Below the pieces are notes generated by a model. That model had not been told where the DNA came from. It worked only from the letters and a program-made list of their open reading frames with translations, and did no database searches. A stretch of 64,000 nucleotides of DNA, taken from positions 496,001-560,000 of the forward strand of contig NZ_CP111036.1 in the NCBI RefSeq assembly GCF_026248685.1, in the 5' to 3' direction. This stretch comes from Haladaptatus caseinilyticus (GTDB lineage Archaea > Halobacteriota > Halobacteria > Halobacteriales > Haladaptataceae). The translations under genes were made by a program, and so were the position numbers. Numbering within the stretch: the stretch's first letter is position 1; each line of letters opens with the position of its first letter. Below are positions 27,419 to 35,287 of this stretch, piece after piece.

Positions 27419-28161
27419 CGGTCGGCCACCTCCTCGAGTGCGCTCTCGGTCCAGACGGTCAGTCGTCCTGCTTGCGTACCGGGGGCGAGGTCTTCTGCGT
27501 TGACCTCGCTCGCCGTCGCGACGTCGGCGCCAGCGAGGTTGCGTGCCGCACGGGACGGCTCTTCGCTGGTGACGAACAGGATCGACTTCGGCGTCTTGTA
27601 CTTACGACCACGGGTCGTCCCGCGACCGGCTCGGACCTTCTTGTTTTCTTCCGCGCGCGTGATGTCGGCGTCGATGCCGACTGCTTCGAGGAAGGAAACG
27701 ACCTCCTTCGTTTTGACGAGGTCCTCGAACTCGTCGCTCACGACGAGCGGAAGTTCGAGGTCGTCATCGAAGCGGTGGCCGCGCTCGGCGACGCGCTCTG
27801 CGTCGACCGTTGCGGCGATAGCGCTGCGGACAGCCTGTTTACGCTCTTTCTTGTTGATGGAGAGCGTTCGGTCTTTCTCCGCCTTTGGCGGGTGTGCGAC
27901 ACGACCGCCCACGGTGAATGGAACGCGAGCACCGCGTCCGTTGGTTCGCGGGACGTGGGCCATACCGCGGCCACTGCCCGGCGACTCGGCGGACGTACGC
28001 ATTCCGGCGTGCGGGTCGGTACCGTAGTCCTGTTTCCGATTTGCCTGTGCGGCGAGTACTGCACGCTTGATGAGGTCCGTCCGAATGGTCGTATCGAACA
28101 CGTCCGGAAGGTCAACCGTGTCAGCTTCCTCGCCATTCAGGTCTCGTACTGTTGCCTGCAT
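27415..28161 (-). CDS. rpl4: Ribosomal protein L4 (uL4, archaeal L1e type)
   Basis: This 248-residue protein starts MQATVRDLNGEEADTVDLPD. The internal loop with AESPGSGRGMAHVPRTNGRG reaches the tunnel, and the C-terminal ILFVTSEEPSRAARNLAGADV is the L4 core. L4 regulates its own operon in bacteria; in Archaea this is not established. Confidence 0.96.
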   Translation of the reverse strand: MQATVRDLNGEEADTVDLPDVFDTTIRTDLIKRAVLAAQANRKQDYGTDPHAGMRTSAESPGSGRGMAHVPRTNGRGARVPFTVGGRVAHPPKAEKDRTLSINKKERKQAVRSAIAATVDAERVAERGHRFDDDLELPLVVSDEFEDLVKTKEVVSFLEAVGIDADITRAEENKKVRAGRGTTRGRKYKTPKSILFVTSEEPSRAARNLAGADVATASEVNAEDLAPGTQAGRLTVWTESALEEVADR

Positions 28162-28164
28162 GGG

Positions 28165-29181
28165 TTATCCCTGGTTAGACTCCGTGCTTACGTAGCGCAC
28201 CTCGGGGTCGAGGCGCGGTTGGTCAGTCGGTCGAATCGCAGGGCGGAAGCGCACGAGGCGCTTGTTCGGTCCAGGAACCGAGCCCTTGATGAGCGCGTAT
28301 GATCCATCGACCTCGCCGTAGTTGACGAATCCGCCATCGACGGAGGCTTCGTCGTCGTCGCCGAGGGAGATGAGGCGCTTGTTGAGTTCGGTACGCTGGT
28401 GGTAGCCCATCTGACCCAGCTGTGGAACCGTCGATCGAACGCGCGACGGATTCCACGGGCCGAGGTTACCGATGCGGCGTCTCCAGCCTTGGCGGGCGTG
28501 TTTGCCCTTTCGCTTCTGGACGCCCCATCGCTTGACGGGACCCTGCGTTCCTTTCCCTTTCGTGACGCCACCGATATCGAGGTACTCGCCTGCGCGGAAC
28601 ACGTCCGTGATGTCGTGTTCTCCGCCGTCTTCGAGTACGTCGAGCGCGAAATCGGCGCGGTCCGTGAGGGAGCCGCCGCCGACGCGCGTTTCCATGACGT
28701 CCGGTCGTTTCTTCGGTACGTTCTGCAGTTCACTAGGGACAGTGTGGGTAATGACTCGGAGGTCAGCCACGTCGCCTGCCTCGATGGCGGTGCGGAGTTC
28801 GTCCTCCGCGGATTCGGCGTCGTGATTCTCCGGCACGTTGAGCGTGCGGTCGAGTTCCTCGTGGAACTCCGAACCCCACACTTCAGTCAACGGCTTCTTC
28901 CCGTATGGCGTGTCTTCGTAGGCACGAACGGCGACTGCCCGCATCGGGGGCGTCTCGACGATGGTGACGGGAACGGTCTCCTCCATCCCTTCGCGGGGGG
29001 AGTTTGCCTCGTCGTTGACCATCACCACGTGAGTCATTCCTGCCTTGTAGCCCGCAAAGCCTTGGAGCGACGGCTGACCGTCGCTCTCGGGCCAAGAGTT
29101 GAAGCGCGGAACCTCGCTGGTTGCACGCTTACGGGGGCCGAAGCCCAGCGAACCTTTTCGTGGTCTGCTTGTTTGTGGCAT
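28165..29181 (-). CDS. rpl3: Ribosomal protein L3 (uL3)
   Basis: This 338-residue protein starts MPQTSRPRKGSLGFGPRKRA. It has the long internal extension with KGKGTQGPVKRWGVQKRKGK and GPWNPSRVRSTVPQLGQMGY that enters the peptidyl transferase region. L3 leads the classical S10-type archaeal operon. The SPOUT gene ends 4 bp upstream. Confidence 0.97.
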   Translation of the reverse strand: MPQTSRPRKGSLGFGPRKRATSEVPRFNSWPESDGQPSLQGFAGYKAGMTHVVMVNDEANSPREGMEETVPVTIVETPPMRAVAVRAYEDTPYGKKPLTEVWGSEFHEELDRTLNVPENHDAESAEDELRTAIEAGDVADLRVITHTVPSELQNVPKKRPDVMETRVGGGSLTDRADFALDVLEDGGEHDITDVFRAGEYLDIGGVTKGKGTQGPVKRWGVQKRKGKHARQGWRRRIGNLGPWNPSRVRSTVPQLGQMGYHQRTELNKRLISLGDDDEASVDGGFVNYGEVDGSYALIKGSVPGPNKRLVRFRPAIRPTDQPRLDPEVRYVSTESNQG

Positions 29182-29185
29182 CGTA

Positions 29186-30028
29186 TCACTCGCTGTTGAG
29201 GTTGAGGCACGCGAGGGAGGCGAACATCGCTTCTTCAGTTCGTATGACCTCGCTGCCTTGGTTCGGAACCGTATTCAGCCAGAGGTCGAACCGGGCTGGT
29301 ACGCCGGATTCGACCGTGGAGATACGCTCGGGGTCTATCCCGAGTATCTCCGGCAGTCCTCGACCGGGCGAACCGAACACGACGGACATTCCGTCGTGTT
29401 CGGTTCGCGCAACGATTTCGTCGAGTCGCGCCACGGAGAGCGATTCTCCGAAGCGTGACGTGGCGATTCGGACGCCAGCATCGTCGCGGTCGAGGGCCGC
29501 CGAAAGGTCCATGCGCATCACTGTGAACCCCGATAGTGGGACGTCCACGAGCTTCGCACGGACCGGTCTTCTCGAAGAGATCCTGACGGTAACGCGCTCT
29601 CCCTCACCGACCGTCATTTGTGACGGAACGACGAGGGAGATCGGGTGTTGCAGTCCGCAATTGACCCGAACGCGCCCTTCAGGTCCGACCTCGGTCACGA
29701 TTCCCTGTCTTAACGACCCCGAACCCTCCGATTCGGAGCCGGTCTGCGATGGAGCGCGGAGCGGCGGTAAGACGCCCACATATTCCAATTCGTCGCGCTT
29801 CCCGAATACCTCCTTTCGAAGATAGGGCGGTGTAGCGGCGTACCGGAGTACGGTTTCGACGAATCCGCCGCCCCACCTGCGTTCGCCTTCCGAATCGGGG
29901 AAGACGATCAGGTTATCTGCCCGGAAGATGGTCGCCGCGCGGGCGACGTAGCCGATCTTGCGAGTTGCCTCGCGTTTGTCTTCGGCCTCCCGGACGAGGG
30001 ACGACGGGACGAGTATGTTGACGGTCAT
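29186..30028 (-). CDS. SPOUT-type RNA methyltransferase (putative uridine N3)
   Basis: This 280-residue protein is read from MTVNILVPSSLVREAEDKRE. It matches the archaeal/eukaryal Methyltrn_RNA_3 family (human C9orf114/SPOUT1): an N-terminal ATRKIGYVARAATIFRADNL, a central inserted OB-like region (GIVTEVGPEGRVRVNCGLQH), and the C-terminal trefoil-knot segment (VFGSPGRGLPEILG) that binds SAM. It probably methylates rRNA. It is the first gene of the ribosomal operon, 4 bp before rpl3, a position shared with other haloarchaea. Residues in frame upstream of this methionine belong to the leader. Confidence 0.88.
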   Translation of the reverse strand: MTVNILVPSSLVREAEDKREATRKIGYVARAATIFRADNLIVFPDSEGERRWGGGFVETVLRYAATPPYLRKEVFGKRDELEYVGVLPPLRAPSQTGSESEGSGSLRQGIVTEVGPEGRVRVNCGLQHPISLVVPSQMTVGEGERVTVRISSRRPVRAKLVDVPLSGFTVMRMDLSAALDRDDAGVRIATSRFGESLSVARLDEIVARTEHDGMSVVFGSPGRGLPEILGIDPERISTVESGVPARFDLWLNTVPNQGSEVIRTEEAMFASLACLNLNSE

Positions 30029-30200
30029 ACCGTGACGCTTCGACGCCTCATCACTAGACTGTAGCGAAATTTTCTCAGTGATGGTTAAAAGGGTGACGCT
30101 TCCGATTTGGGCGTGTGACTCCGTCACGCGCCCGAAAACATCCGAATTAAGAGAGGTAGGTGAGTGAGTCACACACGATGGAGGGGGCGACTCGCAAGCC
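30029..30200 (-). promoter_or_regulatory. Promoter and leader region of the ribosomal operon
   Basis: This is the only gap before the first gene of the operon. On the minus strand a TATA-like cttaattcgg lies near 30137-30150 and a second AT-rich piece (ttttaaccat) at about 30083-30093. A 9-bp inverted repeat (gtgtgactc near 30113 and gagtcacac near 30165) brackets the first TATA. It may be a leader hairpin or operator. Confidence 0.45.
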
Positions 30201-30208
30201 TTATACAT
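30201..30208 (+). promoter_or_regulatory. TATA box of tRNA-Gly copy 1
   Basis: ttatacat begins 41 bases before the first base of the mature tRNA, consistent with an archaeal promoter giving a short 5' leader removed by RNase P. Confidence 0.6.
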
Positions 30209-30241
30209 TAGTCGGGAATACGGGGAAGTGCAAGCAACACT

Positions 30242-30312
30242 GCGCTGGTAGTGTAGTGGTATCACGTGACCTTGCCATGGTCACAACCTGGGTTCAAATC
30301 CCAGCCAGCGCA
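30242..30312 (+). tRNA. tRNA-Gly (anticodon GCC), copy 1
   Basis: The 71 bases fold as a cloverleaf: acceptor GCGCTGG pairs with CCAGCGC, discriminator A at 30312, D-arm with GTGG, T-arm CTGGG-TTCAAAT-CCCAG. The anticodon GCC is at 30274-30276 within TTGCCAT. CCA is not encoded. There is no intron. A T4 run follows at 30315-30318, and a hairpin at 30327-30350 (acgacga/tcgtcgt) lies just beyond. Confidence 0.96.
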
Positions 30313-30503
30313 CTTTTATCGAACTCACGACGACTCGCTCCGCTCGTCGTCAGTGAGGGGAAACCGACGTCAGAGAGGAAAAACCGTTCACAGCAGCGAG
30401 CGCCACGATTAGTGATCACCCACGCGCGAGCGATGAAACCGATTTTCGGCTCTGATTCAGGACCGGCGAGATCTCGCCCGTTCGTCGGCGAGTCGATCTG
30501 TCG

Positions 30504-31478
30504 TCAGCGTACATCTGCCGTGGCGTCTTCCGCCTCCTCCCTCGAAGTAGACGATGGTCGAAATCGGTCGATAACGACCGTCACTTCCCCGGAACTCATG
30601 AGAAGAAATCCGAGGAAGATGACGAGAAATCCGACGAACGCCTCTGGAGTGAGTCGCTCGCCGAGCACCAACCACCCCGCAACTGAGGCGACGACCGGAA
30701 CGATGTACTGGACGAAGCTGGCACGAACCGCACCGATGTCCTCGATGAGTGTGACGTACATGGGATAGGCAATCGCGGTCATGAGCACACCGACATACAA
30801 GAGCGCGGCGAGCGCCGTTACGGTTGGGCTGATCGACGCAAGGGACTCACCGATGCCGAGGCTCACTAGATGCATCGCGGGTGCAGCGACCGCCATCGCC
30901 CACGCGGTCAATGTGATTTTCCCCATCTGGTGGTGCGATAGCCGAATGAGCACACCTCCCAGCGCGAGACTCATCGCACCGAGCAGGATGTACTCCTCAC
31001 CACGGAGGTTCCCGGAGACGAAGCGGGCTGGGCTGGGCTGGACGACGATTGCGACGCCAACTAACGCGATGACGACACCGAAGAGGCCGAATCGAGAGAG
31101 GCGTTCGTCCGTGAGAAGGAGCGCCGCGAGCGCGATGGTAAGAACCGGGTCGAAGCTAAAGATGATCGCCGCAACCCCGCTGGTCGATTGTTCGAGACCG
31201 ATGAACAGCAGCGAAAGGGAACCGAAAACGAAGAAGATACCTCCCGCGATGATACCCGCTGCGTCCTGTCGCGTGCGTGGCCGCCAGTCGTCGGTCCGTA
31301 AAATCGCGTACGCCAGCAGTAAGACGGCCGCGATATCGAGTCTGAACGCCGCGAACAGTAACGGGGGGATAAACCCCAATCCGATTTTGATCGCGACGAA
31401 TCCGAACCCGAGAAGGAGGGAAACAAGCGAGAAGAGGACGAATGCGCGGTTTCGCGTCGCTACCGATTGTACTGACAT
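30504..31478 (-). CDS. EamA/DMT-family transporter
   Basis: This 324-residue protein has ten predicted membrane helices in two EamA repeats: the first ends near IAAIIFSFDPVLTIALAALLL, and the second includes ASFVQYIVPVVASVAGWLVLGERLTPEAFVG, which carries the usual P.....G....GE pattern. It probably exports metabolites such as amino acids or nucleobases; the substrate is not visible. The charged C-terminus is cytosolic. It lies between two identical tRNA-Gly genes that run in the opposite direction. Confidence 0.9.
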   Translation of the reverse strand: MSVQSVATRNRAFVLFSLVSLLLGFGFVAIKIGLGFIPPLLFAAFRLDIAAVLLLAYAILRTDDWRPRTRQDAAGIIAGGIFFVFGSLSLLFIGLEQSTSGVAAIIFSFDPVLTIALAALLLTDERLSRFGLFGVVIALVGVAIVVQPSPARFVSGNLRGEEYILLGAMSLALGGVLIRLSHHQMGKITLTAWAMAVAAPAMHLVSLGIGESLASISPTVTALAALLYVGVLMTAIAYPMYVTLIEDIGAVRASFVQYIVPVVASVAGWLVLGERLTPEAFVGFLVIFLGFLLMSSGEVTVVIDRFRPSSTSREEAEDATADVR

Positions 31479-31672
31479 GGTAGTTCATACCACACCAAGC
31501 GAACTAACCATTGCGGCCGCTCGTGAGGCCGTGTTCGCACCGGAACGGAGTGCTGTGTCACAGTCGTAGTTCACGAATACGCGGACAACGCTCGACGGTA
31601 AAAAGAAAAGAACACCTTTCGAATCGTAGGGTCCGCCAACGACTTCGTATCACCGCCCTGCTTGCGTAATGC

Positions 31673-31690
31673 ATTTATACCCACGCGTGG
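31673..31690 (+). promoter_or_regulatory. TATA box plus 10-bp palindrome upstream of tRNA-Gly copy 2
   Basis: atttatac (31673-31680) is followed directly by the perfect palindrome ccacgcgtgg (31681-31690). The tRNA starts 41 bases later. Copy 1 has a TATA box but not this palindrome, so the two identical tRNAs may differ in control. Confidence 0.5.
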
Positions 31691-31731
31691 CAAGATTGTA
31701 CTGTCGCGAGGCGCGACGAACGCAACGCTAC

Positions 31732-31802
31732 GCGCTGGTAGTGTAGTGGTATCACGTGACCTTGCCATGGTCACAACCTGGGTTCAAATCCCAGCCAGCG
31801 CA
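31732..31802 (+). tRNA. tRNA-Gly (anticodon GCC), copy 2
   Basis: This copy is identical over all 71 bases to the tRNA at 30242-30312, with the anticodon at 31764-31766. Flanking sequence diverges immediately on both sides apart from a shared short T-run (cattt after the 3' end), so the repeat is exactly the gene. The spacing between copies is 1,490 bp. Confidence 0.96.
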
Positions 31803-31988
31803 TTTCTATCACGAGCAAATCGACGAGCGACTGCTGCTTCGTAGCTCGACTCCGTGCGAGGTAAAACCGACTGTAGATTCGAGCAGACGATGTCGCGGCC
31901 CGCGGAGGCGAACGACCGTAAGCCGAGCGGGAATGTTCGGTGAGTTCGGGAATTTTGTGCGCCGATTCTCCCAGCGTGCGACAGATAG

Positions 31989-32141
31989 ATGACCCGTTTT
32001 CCCAATATCGAGCGCGCTGGCGACGCGCTCGACCGGGTCAGGGGTGCGTTGCGCGAAGTATTCGAATCACAAACTGATGACTATCCGTCCGAAATCCTCT
32101 TGCCGGAATCCGTCGTCCAGAGGATGAGGTGGGGAGAATGA
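31989..32141 (+). CDS. Small ORF translationally coupled to dpsA
   Basis: This ATG-to-TGA frame of 50 residues starts MTRFPNIERAGDALDRVRGA and ends VVQRMRWGE. A stop codon precedes the ATG directly, fixing the start. The stop overlaps the dpsA start (ATGA, 32138-32141), and a purine-rich gaggtgggg just before the dpsA ATG lies inside this ORF, as expected for a coupled ribosome binding site. The acidic, helical composition fits haloarchaeal proteins. The sequence was not recognised. No convincing gene lies between tRNA-Gly copy 2 and this ORF (31803-31988). Confidence 0.6.
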   Translation: MTRFPNIERAGDALDRVRGALREVFESQTDDYPSEILLPESVVQRMRWGE

Positions 32142-32779
32142 ACCAACCGGAACACAGATCCGAAGATCGACACGGCGAATCGACAGCCCGAATGTTTTTC
32201 ACACAGAACGATGTCCCGGACCGTGACCGCCGGGCACTGGTCGAACTGCTGAATCAAGAACTCGCGGACACGACCGACTTGCTGACACAGACGAAGTACG
32301 CACACTGGAACGTGAAAGGGATGCAGTTTTACCAACTGCATCTCTTGTTCGACGATTTCGCGTCGGTGCTGTTCGAACACGGTGACGAAATCGCGGAGCG
32401 GGCGACTGCCCTCGGCGGCGAAGCGATGGGGACGGTTCGGATGGCGTCTACTAACTCTCGGCTTCCGGAAATTCGAACCGACGCCGTCACCGGCCAGCAG
32501 TACGTCGAAGCACTGGCGAACAACGTGTCCATCCACGCCGCAAACGTGCGGGAAGGTATCGATATCGCGGTAACACACACCGATCAAGACACCGCCGATC
32601 TGCTCACCGAACTCTCGCGAGAGGTGGACAAGTACCTCTGGTTCCTCGAGGCGCATCTACAACGGGAACCGATTCAGCCAGCGGTCGAAGAACAGGGACG
32701 CAGTCCGAAACGGGAGTCGAACGAAAACGGGAAAGACCGACCACGGCGCTATCAGCAAGGAACAGCTCCGACACGGTAA
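32138..32779 (+). CDS. dpsA: DNA-protecting ferritin-like protein DpsA
   Basis: This 213-residue protein has the Dps four-helix core. The ferroxidase-centre residues are visible in YAHWNVKGMQFYQLHLLFDD (His, His and Asp) and FEHGDEIAERATALGG (Glu and Asp). It stores iron and protects DNA from peroxide in haloarchaea. The C-terminal 30 residues are a charged extension (GRSPKRESNENGKDRPRR) beyond the core. The ATG at 32138 is favoured by a good ribosome binding sequence and by overlap with the small ORF upstream. Confidence 0.95.
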   Translation: MNQPEHRSEDRHGESTARMFFTQNDVPDRDRRALVELLNQELADTTDLLTQTKYAHWNVKGMQFYQLHLLFDDFASVLFEHGDEIAERATALGGEAMGTVRMASTNSRLPEIRTDAVTGQQYVEALANNVSIHAANVREGIDIAVTHTDQDTADLLTELSREVDKYLWFLEAHLQREPIQPAVEEQGRSPKRESNENGKDRPRRYQQGTAPTR

Positions 32780-32919
32780 CGAACGGTACACGGATACGGC
32801 GCGTGCGATACTGGAACGGGATATATCGACCCCATATTTTACGCAACGAGACGAGAACCGGACCGACTGCCGGGAGGAAAACCCACACGCTAACGTCATT
32901 CGCGATCGACAGGAACCGT

Positions 32920-33231
32920 ATGACAGTAATCGCGCTCCTTTCAGTCGCACCGGTTACCGAGGGAAGCATGGCAGGCGAAGTCGCGAAGGCAGTCGAAGCA
33001 CTGGACGATTTCGACGTTTCGTATGAAACGAATCCAATGGGGACAGTCATCGAAGCCGATTCTATCGATGAACTGTTCGCCGCCGCACGGGCAGCACACG
33101 AAGCGGTGGACGGTGAACGTGTGAGCACGGTGCTCAAGATAGACGACAAGCGCACGCGCGACCAGCGCGCTCACGAGAAAGTCGATGCGGTCGAAGCGGC
33201 GCTCGGCCGGGAAGCGAAACGCGACCGGTGA
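32920..33231 (+). CDS. MTH1187-family thiamine-binding protein
   Basis: This 103-residue protein starts MTVIALLSVAPVTEGSMAGE; 39 upstream in-frame residues are not homologous. It matches the MTH1187/YkoF-like thiamine-binding fold (ferredoxin-like, usually tetrameric): VSYETNPMGTVIEADSIDEL and a final basic helix KVDAVEAALGREAKRDR. It may chaperone or buffer thiamine. It is 90 bp before mch on the same strand. Confidence 0.88.
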   Translation: MTVIALLSVAPVTEGSMAGEVAKAVEALDDFDVSYETNPMGTVIEADSIDELFAAARAAHEAVDGERVSTVLKIDDKRTRDQRAHEKVDAVEAALGREAKRDR

Positions 33232-33321
33232 GGGTTGGTTGGGGATCGATACCCCGCCGACTGGACGACCACCGAGTCAGGAACCCGGAACTGTTTACCG
33301 GGTGACGACCAACCCGGAGAC

Positions 33322-34254
33322 ATGGAGAGTCTCAATCGGATGGCCCTCGAACTCGTGGACGAGGCTATCGACTTCGCGGGCGAACTGAACGTCGCCGCGT
33401 ACGAGTTGGACAACGAAGCGACCGTTCTCGATTTCGGTATCGAAGCACGGGGCGGAACGGAGGCTGGGCTCCTTCTCACGGAGCTCCAAACTGCGGGATT
33501 GGCGACGGTACAGACCCGGATGGGCGACGTCGCCGGGGCTCCCTTCCCGTACGTCGAACTCTCGACGGACCAACCCGCGCTCTCCCTCCTCTGTTCGCAA
33601 AAGGCGGGGTGGGAACTCGCCGTCGATGGATTCGAGGGACTCGGAAGCGGCCCGGCCCGCGCACTGGTTGCCGAGGAGGACGAATACCGGCGCGTCGGCT
33701 ACACGGATGCCTTCGATTTCGCCGTGCTCGCCATCGAATCCGACGAGCTTCCGGACGAGGCGGTCGCCGAGCACGTTGCCGACCTTGCGGATGTCGAGCC
33801 GAACTCGGTGTTCCTCCCTACCTTTTCCACGGGGAGCACTACGGGGAGCGTGAGCGTCGCTTCTCGAGCCGCCGAACTCGCCGTCTTCCGACTGAGCGAA
33901 CTCGGATACGACCCACTAGACATCCTCTCCGCGAGGGGTTCGGCTCCCGTCGCGCCGGTCAGCTACGACGAAGCGACCGCTATCGGGCGAACGAACGACG
34001 CCCTCGCGTACGGCGGACGAGTTCACCTCACCGTTCGCGAGGAGTTCGACCGGTTCGACGAACTGCCGTCCACCGCGAGTGACGAGTACGGCACGACGTT
34101 CCAGACGTTCTTCGACGGTGCCGACTGGGATTTCGACACGATTCCCGAGAGCGTCTTTGCACCGGCACAGGTTACGGTGGACGTAGTGAACGGGCCAACG
34201 CACGTCCTCGGCGAGACGAACCACGACTTGCTAACGGACAGTTTCGACCTGTGA
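33322..34254 (+). CDS. mch: Methenyltetrahydropterin cyclohydrolase homologue (Mch)
   Basis: This 310-residue protein starts MESLNRMALELVDEAIDFAG. It matches archaeal Mch throughout: GGTEAGLLLTELQTAGLATV, LSLLCSQKAGWELAV, and the C-terminal PVAPVSYDEATAIGRTNDAL and ALAYGGRVHLTVR. In methanogens it hydrolyses methenyl-H4MPT to formyl-H4MPT. Haloarchaea use folates, so this copy likely acts on tetrahydrofolate derivatives in purine or one-carbon metabolism. The stop overlaps the next gene by 4 bp. Confidence 0.9.
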   Translation: MESLNRMALELVDEAIDFAGELNVAAYELDNEATVLDFGIEARGGTEAGLLLTELQTAGLATVQTRMGDVAGAPFPYVELSTDQPALSLLCSQKAGWELAVDGFEGLGSGPARALVAEEDEYRRVGYTDAFDFAVLAIESDELPDEAVAEHVADLADVEPNSVFLPTFSTGSTTGSVSVASRAAELAVFRLSELGYDPLDILSARGSAPVAPVSYDEATAIGRTNDALAYGGRVHLTVREEFDRFDELPSTASDEYGTTFQTFFDGADWDFDTIPESVFAPAQVTVDVVNGPTHVLGETNHDLLTDSFDL

Positions 34255-34736
34255 AGTTCAAACTCGTCCCCGAAGCACCCGCGGAGTTCGGTTTCGTGGC
34301 GGACGCCCAGCGGGCCGTACCGCTGGTACCCGGTACGGAGGACGACTGTTGTGCCCGTCTCATGAACCGGCTCGATTTCCCGAGTCGTGACGTCGCCCGG
34401 ACGTGGCTTACCTTCCTCCGGGCGCTCGAACTGGCAGAAGAGACGCAGTCGGGGTACGCCCGACTGCGTCGTGACCCGAACCGCGACGAGCTGGCCGAGG
34501 CGTTCGAATCGCGGGTATACGGTGTCTCGACCGTTCTGTCCGTGCTCGACGAACACGGCCCACTTACCGAGCAGGCCGTGTTCGAACGATTCCGCGAGGA
34601 GATTCCGACGTGGGAACGCCACAAAGACCCGACCAGGGTAGAATCGGTGTGGCGCGAACGAGTCGGAAATATACTGGACTGGTCGGTGCTGTTCGGACTG
34701 GCGGAGCACGTGAATGGCGAGTATCGGCGAGTGTAA
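34251..34736 (+). CDS. Conserved haloarchaeal protein coupled to mch
   Basis: This 161-residue protein starts MKFKLVPEAPAEFGFVADAQ. It is mostly helical with one pair of cysteines (DDCCARL, about 31-37). The C-terminal half (LSVLDEHGPLTEQAVFERFR and WRERVGNILDWSVLFGLAEH) resembles a winged-helix-like fold. The ATGA overlap with mch indicates co-expression, so it may be an accessory or regulator of C1 metabolism. No named family was recognised. Confidence 0.75.
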   Translation: MKFKLVPEAPAEFGFVADAQRAVPLVPGTEDDCCARLMNRLDFPSRDVARTWLTFLRALELAEETQSGYARLRRDPNRDELAEAFESRVYGVSTVLSVLDEHGPLTEQAVFERFREEIPTWERHKDPTRVESVWRERVGNILDWSVLFGLAEHVNGEYRRV

Positions 34737-34801
34737 ACGGGTCGGTGGAGCGGAGTAAACCCGGAATCGGAGGACATCAACCCGAAGTGGTTCCGTTTTC
34801 G

Positions 34802-34809
34802 TATATAAA
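34802..34809. promoter_or_regulatory. Strong TATA-like element without an obvious gene
   Basis: tatataaa on the plus strand (and tttatata on the minus) lies in the 175-bp convergent gap between the mch operon and the gene at 34912. No plus-strand gene follows within the gap, only a ctcgtcgag-type stem at about 34857-34869. It may drive a small RNA or an antisense transcript, or be chance. Confidence 0.35.
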
Positions 34810-34911
34810 CGTACGCCGACCCAGCATCCGATTTCGCCGTCGAAAAAGCCCCGACCGCTCGTCGAGCGTCCGTGGGTGTAAGGGTCTCCGTCGATATACC
34901 TCGTTTATCCG

Positions 34912-35256
34912 TCATTCCTCGGCTTGCAGATATCGAAACCCGAGTGTGACGAGCATGACCGACCCCGCCACACCCATCAGCAGGGAGAACTGGTCGCGGC
35001 CGCCGAGGAAATAATCCGTCAGCGACCAGACGACGACACCGCTGAAGAACGCCACCTGCCAGCGGAGGGTTCGCGTTATATCGCGGAACACGCCGACGAA
35101 GAGGACGCCGACGAGGTAGAGGATAGGAACGCCTTGGACCAGTCCGCGGACGCCTCGTTCCGAGACCAACCCAGCAACCGAGGCAAGTGAAACGAGCAAG
35201 AGGAGTGCTGTAAACACCTTCGTCACGGTGGCTGCGTCAAATCGCACTCTCGACAT
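34912..35256 (-). CDS. Small membrane protein, four predicted helices
   Basis: This 114-residue protein starts MSRVRFDAATVTKVFTALLL. Hydrophobic segments occur at about 12-30, 40-56, 66-82 and 90-106. The loops contain few charged residues apart from FRDITRTLRWQ and LGGRDQF. No family was recognised. It lies 31 bp after the GTPase gene start, on the same strand and downstream of it only if transcribed from its own promoter. Confidence 0.7.
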   Translation of the reverse strand: MSRVRFDAATVTKVFTALLLLVSLASVAGLVSERGVRGLVQGVPILYLVGVLFVGVFRDITRTLRWQVAFFSGVVVWSLTDYFLGGRDQFSLLMGVAGSVMLVTLGFRYLQAEE

Positions 35257-35287
35257 GAACGATATTTCGGTAAGCGGGAAAATAAAC

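Noticed and set aside
30242-31802. Integrated element bounded by the two tRNA-Gly genes
   Set aside because: No integrase, phage or transposase gene lies between the copies, only one ordinary transporter. The duplication is reported, but not as a mobile element.
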